In this document: positions 59,580 to 64,000 of the stretch, piece by piece
Layout: each line of letters starts with the position of its first letter
How positions within the stretch are numbered: position 1 is the stretch's first letter
Source: Camellia lanceoleosa
Taxonomy: Eukaryota; Streptophyta; Magnoliopsida; Ericales; Theaceae
DNA: 64,000 bases
Assembly: GCA_025200525.1 (NCBI GenBank)
Contig: CM045761.1
Coordinates: forward strand, 94,898,182-94,962,181
Direction of reading: 5' to 3'
The notes under the pieces: model-generated
The model's database searches: none
What the model was told of the DNA's origin: nothing
What the model saw: only the letters and a program-made list of their open reading frames with translations
Translations under genes and position numbers: made by a program

Positions 59580-60026
59580 TGCGCCAATCGGTCGTCTTGT
59601 ACCAACTCTTCCAGGTGATCCTTCAATGCATAGCAGCTGTCAGTATCGTGGCCATGGTCCTTGTGATATTCACACTACTTATCCCTTCTCCTTGTATCAT
59701 AGGGTCCCATCATCTTAGATGGCCACTTAAAGAATAGAAGATGTTAGACTTTAGGCAGGATCTTACTGATCGGCTCTGCCAATTCTGTATATTTTTTACC
59801 CGAACGTCTTCTGTGCCTGCTATCCACTTGATATTGTTTGTTTGAACGGTGCGAACATTGGCTGCTTGAACGGCGCGAATCACGTCGGTTGTCTCGTTTA
59901 GTCCGAATCCAAGGTTTGGGGCTCCTTGATGGCACGACACTTATTGGCTGAACCAGACTAGATGGAGCCGATTTAACGGCTTTCTGTCTGGCCTTGACGC
60001 GTAATGCATTGTCTTCCACCTTATAG
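59580..60026 (-). pseudogene. gag: Element E gag, C-terminal part
   Basis: Reads VEDNALRVKARQKAVKSA, a basic Arg/Ser-rich stretch, and a zinc knuckle CEYHKDHGHDTDSCYALKDH near 59660. The capsid domain is absent: homology ends at about 60026, where Ogre-like LTR S3 begins. Confidence 0.75.
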
Positions 60027-63000
60027 TGTTGTAGTTTGATTTTTTTGCACCCTTTTTTGAAGGTTTTAAAAGAAGCCCTATAGTTCGGACTCCCGCAATT
60101 CTGAATCTAATCTCACAACTACAATGTGAAATTGATAATCACCAAAGAGTCCAAATCCGGCAAATCGTTTGGAAAATTGATTTTTGAATAAAAAATGCCA
60201 AAATTGGATTGTTTTGCCAGATATAAAGTCGCCACCTAAATATTTTGTTTCGGGAAAATTTAGGAAACCCATGACTCGTGTCAAAGGCCACGTGTCCGTC
60301 ATCACCAAAGTTGCCTCAGTTCGAGAACTTAGGTACGAGAGGGAAAGGTCATGAATTGAGCACCCCTGCTCACCTGATCAAAGATCGGCCTCTACTAATC
60401 ATAATATGATTTTTATCAATAGTATGTGCTCTTGTTCCGGTTATTAGGCTAACTTTACTATGTGATGAGCTCAAGCAAGTATAGACTAGTTTGCTCAAAT
60501 TGGAACGATTCAAGTTCATGTTTGTTTTTGCGAAAAGGGTTTGAATTTGCCACCTCAAGTGGGCTTAAAGTTTGCGAATTTGCCACCAAACATAGTGGGC
60601 TTCAAACTGATTTGCTACTCAACAAAATGGGCTTAAAACTTACATTCGTTAAATCGTTCCAATTCAAACAACAAGCCTTCATCCACTGGCATTCAAGTAG
60701 TTCATTACTTAAGCATTTAGCCTCATGAAAAGCATGCTAGTCATAGCAATCACTTACACTCATGCAAGTATGCTAAAGCGTTAAAACTCACCTCGTACTC
60801 CAAGGTAGGGAGATATAAGTTAGAAAAATATGCATGATTTCCTAGCTATACAAGATGTCTAATGCAACACATGCAATATGCAATTACTAGTCTCGGCTAC
60901 TAATATGGCATATGATTCATTTAAATAGCATGCAGTTAAACATGTATTCAACGAAGTATTTGAAATGACAATGCAGTTTAAATGATGTGCTGAGCCTTGG
61001 TGCATGCAAGACAAGATGAATGTATGCAAGCATAAGGTATGCTAATTGAAACATGACCCTAATCAAACCATCAAAAGCCGGTAAATAAAAGGGAGAAAGA
61101 CGTGGGGTTAGAAGACATACACATTATTACATTTCGCTCTCACAAAGGAGAGTCCAAATAAATAAAAGCTAACTAGCTAGCTAAACTATGCTAATTAAGC
61201 TAATTATTACAAACCAAGATAAATAACTAGCTAAACTAATTAACTAACTATTATAATAACAAATGAACTAATTAGCTACAACTAACTAATTGAATAATTA
61301 CAACACAAATTAATTAGCTAATCATAGGCTAAGTTAAACTAATTAACAAGATAACTCGTCTCGGGAAGTGAGGGGGGCCCATGCACGCTCGGTTTCCATC
61401 CGAAGAACATTCGATGTCTACCCTTGAAAGGCCACAACCTTTGCACTGTTTCCTTCTCCAGATCAACTCTGCCATGCCTCACAAGCGTACTGCTCGAAAT
61501 TCATTGGTGACCGGCGGGCCAGAAGTGGTGGCCGACCGGCCACCACTGAGGGGTTGCCGTCCAACACTGATGGCCTGCCGGCCAACCATTGATGACACAC
61601 CTTTCCTTGCTGCAACAGAGAGCAAACCAGGCAAAGAGAGGGTATTCTCACAGGTTGTTTGTACTCTGTATCCCTCCTTATCATCAAAACAATCTCAAAT
61701 GAGTGATACACTTAGTTCCAAAACCACCAATCAAGCAATTTCATTGCATGATGGCCAAAGAACCGAGATGTACAAGTTAATGAATGCACAAATAAGACTC
61801 AACAACCATCACCTTATCATGCATGATCAAGGGCAATGGAGATCTTGGAAATTTGGCACATTTCATCACTTTGAGTATGAAATGCCCCAATTCTCCTTGT
61901 GTTCAATTAACGTCTGATTGAACATATGCAACACAAACAAATGCTTACCTTGCACAATTTTACTTGTCACTTTTATTTACTCATTTTAATTACCAACCAT
62001 TACTTAGTCAATTAAGTTCATTAGTGAAAGTTTTCTAAAGTGAAAGAAGTGTCAACCAAGGGGTGGTTTAAGGCACGAGAGAAGTTTCATGTCGTTGGTA
62101 ATGAGCCCTCAAAAAAAGATTAAACCATTGAGCATGGACCTCAATCTCAAGCTTAAAGAATCCCAAGTTTGAAACAACCTTCAAAGAAAATAAAGAGTGA
62201 AAAAATGAAGGAGGTTGCAGAGCCTTAAGTGCTGATATAAAGTGCAAAACAAAACCAAAACACACAATCAACTCAAACAAGAGATATCTAATGGCCTAAA
62301 ACACCAAGCTTATGAGGACCTTTACACTACAACCATGCAAAATAAGACTTAACTAACTCAAATAGCCCAAAACAGAGCTAAAGCAGTTTGAAACAAACGG
62401 AAAAACATGCTGGAATATAGCTACAAAAAGCTAGAAAATCATACTAACACATGGAGTTAACTAGGCTAGCAAACATGACACAAGGAGGGGAGGCTATCCC
62501 CTCCAATTTTGGACTTCAAAACATGATTTTTGCCACTGAAAATACTCTGGAATTTAGTGGTTAAAGGCCCAAAAAAGGTTGGTTTGAAAGTAGGAAACAA
62601 AGGTGCAAAAGCTTTAGAAGCAATGAATAAAGAATGGTGAGACACCCCCCTAACATTAAATGGCTTAAAATACCAATTTCAGCCCATTAAAAATAGAGCT
62701 TTTTACAGCTCAAAAATGGCCCAAAAACAGTGGGAAAAGATGGAGAAACAAGTGTACTAAAACAAGTTTAAAAGACAAGTGTTATACCTCTTGAAGCCAA
62801 GCACAACTTTAGGCACAAATACAAGTTAAAACCACCTTCAAAAGCTCCAACAAGACCTTAAGAGACCTCATCCCAAAGGTGATCAATTTTGGTTAAGGAC
62901 GTGTATGCAAAAGAATGATATAACTAGGCAAGTGTGCACAAAATTGCAAGAGAGGGAGAGAAATCTAGAGAGAGAGATATTTTGGTCTCAAATTTTCTAA

Positions 63001-63459
63001 CCCTCAAAAATGGGAGAAGACACCCCATATATATAGAAAAACATGCATTTGGTTGAGTTAAATCAGTCTATACACGTGTATGGTGATAAAGCTCATTGTG
63101 CCAACAGCTGGAACAACTGTCAAGAAAATATTTGCAAAAAGGCATCAATGGCCGGTAGGCCACATCACTAGCTGACAAGGCATAGTGGTGGCCGACAAGC
63201 CACAAAAGGAGGCTAGCAAGGCACCAGAGGTGGCCTGCTGGTCCCAGGGTGTTAAGGTTTGGGGAACTGGAGTTTTGGGTGTGAAAAGCTAAGGTTTTAG
63301 TTCAAAACAAAGCACAAAACGAACATAGTTTTAGGGCTCAAAGGCAGGGCACTCTGCCGAGGACTTCGAGCACTCAAAACAAACACATGCAATCACAATC
63401 GTTGTGTGCACAAACAATGACGTCCAAGTCTTGAGGATGGTAAAAATGGGGTGTCTATG
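60027..63459 (-). mobile_element. Ogre-like LTR S3 (probably solo)
   Basis: In its own orientation it begins CATAGACACCCCATTTTTAC (TG changed to CA) and ends ACTACAACA. It is homologous to S1, S2 and B's LTRs (GGACTCTTTGGTG near 60147, GGCGACTTTATATCTGGCAA near 60220, GGCC islands at 61500-61590 and 63150-63245). The flanks tatag (60022-60026) and tattg (63460-63464) agree at 4 of 5 bases. The two sides belong to different elements (E gag and copia tail), so a deletion must also have happened nearby. Confidence 0.75.
63028..63080 (-). promoter_or_regulatory. LTR promoter of S3
   Basis: Read on -, TACACGTGTA (63080-63071) lies about 35 bp upstream of TATATA (63035-63028). Same pair as in B and S2. 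Confidence 0.6.
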
Positions 63460-63713
63460 TATTGTCTTTTTTCACATGTGTTTGGATGATTTTCATTCTA
63501 GGCACTGAAAATTTTCTTCTCTATAAACACTTCATTTCTCCATATTTTATTTTGATGATGTCAAAGGGGAAGAAAAATATAAATATGAATATGAATTGTT
63601 GTGCATATGTTATAATTATCAAATACCTTATGCGGTAAAATTATCAAATATTTTGTTAATTTTAATTTTGTGTCAAATCTATACATGTATTGCTATCATC
63701 AAAAAGGGGGAAA
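63460..63713 (+). other. Copia 3' untranslated region and polypurine tract
   Basis: Resumes copia sequence downstream of its missing RNase H. Contains TTGATGATGTCAAAGGGG (63552) and ends with the polypurine tract AAAAAGGGGGAAAT (63700-63713), which abuts the 3' LTR. Confidence 0.85.
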
Positions 63714-64000
63714 TTGGTAATCATGTTGTTTAATTTTGATAATGTCTAAAATATTATTTGATAAATTGTGATTTTTTTAAATTCACATATGTTAAAATAA
63801 TTTGATACAAAATATAAATATATATTATATCATTTTGATACATGTTGCACCGAATTCAAATTTATTTTACAATAATAGTTTATGTACTAATTACAAATAT
63901 AGTTGATTTATATGGAACATCTTTTGAATATATTATATATATAATATATTAATAAATAGTTGGTGGCAGTGCGGTGCATCAAATATATATAGTCAAAGTT
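63714..64000 (+). repeat. Copia 3' LTR (partial, runs off the window)
   Basis: Matches 13257 onward with scattered substitutions (TGGTAATCATGTTG against TGTTAATCATGTTG; gatgatgtc against gataatgtc). About 287 of 996 bp are in view. Confidence 0.92.

Larger units (their letters stand above)
49583..60026 (-). mobile_element. Element E: degenerate Tat-lineage Ty3-gypsy retrotransposon
   Basis: The - strand has gag end, protease, RT, RNase H, archaeal-type RNase H and integrase in order (60019 to 55678). The + strand has antisense ORFs (50456-52617 and 53891-54562), with minisatellites between them and pol. This is the same plan as element C, hence Tat lineage. The left edge abuts the broken copia RT at about 49583. 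The right edge abuts an Ogre-like LTR inside gag, so gag N-terminus, PBS and 5' LTR are lost. No LTR pair or target duplication was found. Confidence 0.85.
13257..64000 (+). mobile_element. SIRE-like Ty1-copia element, interrupted and right-truncated by the window edge
   Basis: The 5' LTR is 13257-14252, the tRNA-Met type PBS is at 14255, gag starts at 14309, gag-pol resumes at 46018-49582, the polypurine tract is at 63698-63713 and the 3' LTR starts at 63714. Element B (14381-46012) is nested in gag; element E and an Ogre-like LTR replace the rest of RT and RNase H. The lineage call rests on a long gag with a zinc knuckle, an extra coiled coil with a second CxxC-type finger, and the gag-PR-IN-RT order. 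The element sits in the protease region of element C, so C should continue beyond the right edge. Confidence 0.85.

Overview
The window is plant nuclear DNA from a transposon-dominated stretch of a large genome. It was probably an angiosperm and most likely a eudicot; I infer this from the element families (Tat/Ogre-type Ty3-gypsy, SIRE-type copia, CACTA and hAT) and cannot name the species. No intact host gene was found. Nearly every coding region carries stops, frameshifts or deletions. The value of the window lies in how the elements are nested and in the accessory sequences they carry.

Layout. Positions 345-1505 hold a hAT transposase relic (-). Positions 1836-13256 are an old Tat-lineage Ty3 element (element C). 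Its pol is on the - strand and a coiled-coil antisense gene (aORF) is on the + strand, with a 60-bp minisatellite between them. Two Ogre-like solo LTRs interrupt it: 3875-6916 (-), in the minisatellite, and 8546-12431 (+), in the archaeal-type RNase H. At 13257 a SIRE-like copia element (+) starts; its 3' LTR runs off the right edge (63714-64000). Its gag is split at 14380/46018 by element B, an Ogre-like element of 31.6 kb (14381-46012, 5-bp target duplication ccaac, LTRs of about 4.16 kb). The 3' LTR of B is itself split by a 10.3-kb CACTA transposon (33392-43734, 12-bp TIRs, 3-bp target duplication tat). The copia reverse transcriptase breaks off near 49582, where a second Tat element (element E, - strand) lies with antisense ORFs, two minisatellites and a degenerate gag-PR-RT-RH-aRNH-IN. 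A third Ogre-like LTR (60027-63459, -) follows, then the copia 3' end.

The most notable system is element B. It keeps LTRs, a primer binding site, a polypurine tract and a short gag with a zinc knuckle. Almost all of pol is gone; only an integrase C-terminal remnant remains. On the opposite strand it carries a six-exon gene for a plant mobile domain (PMD, MAIN-like) protein, with consensus splice sites, its own TATA region and a CT-rich leader. The upstream GGCC-rich island of this antisense promoter resembles the islands upstream of the TATA boxes in the LTRs. Downstream sit two large tandem arrays: a CATGCA-rich array and a 35-bp array with a higher-order pattern.

The CACTA element is a second point of interest. 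It holds a fragment of an autophagy ATG8 gene with an intron still in place, which indicates DNA-level capture. It also has subterminal tandem arrays, one of which repeats an E2F-type TTTGGCGC motif. Age order inferred from nesting: C, then copia, then B, then CACTA. E and the third Ogre-like LTR also post-date copia, but their order relative to B is not fixed.
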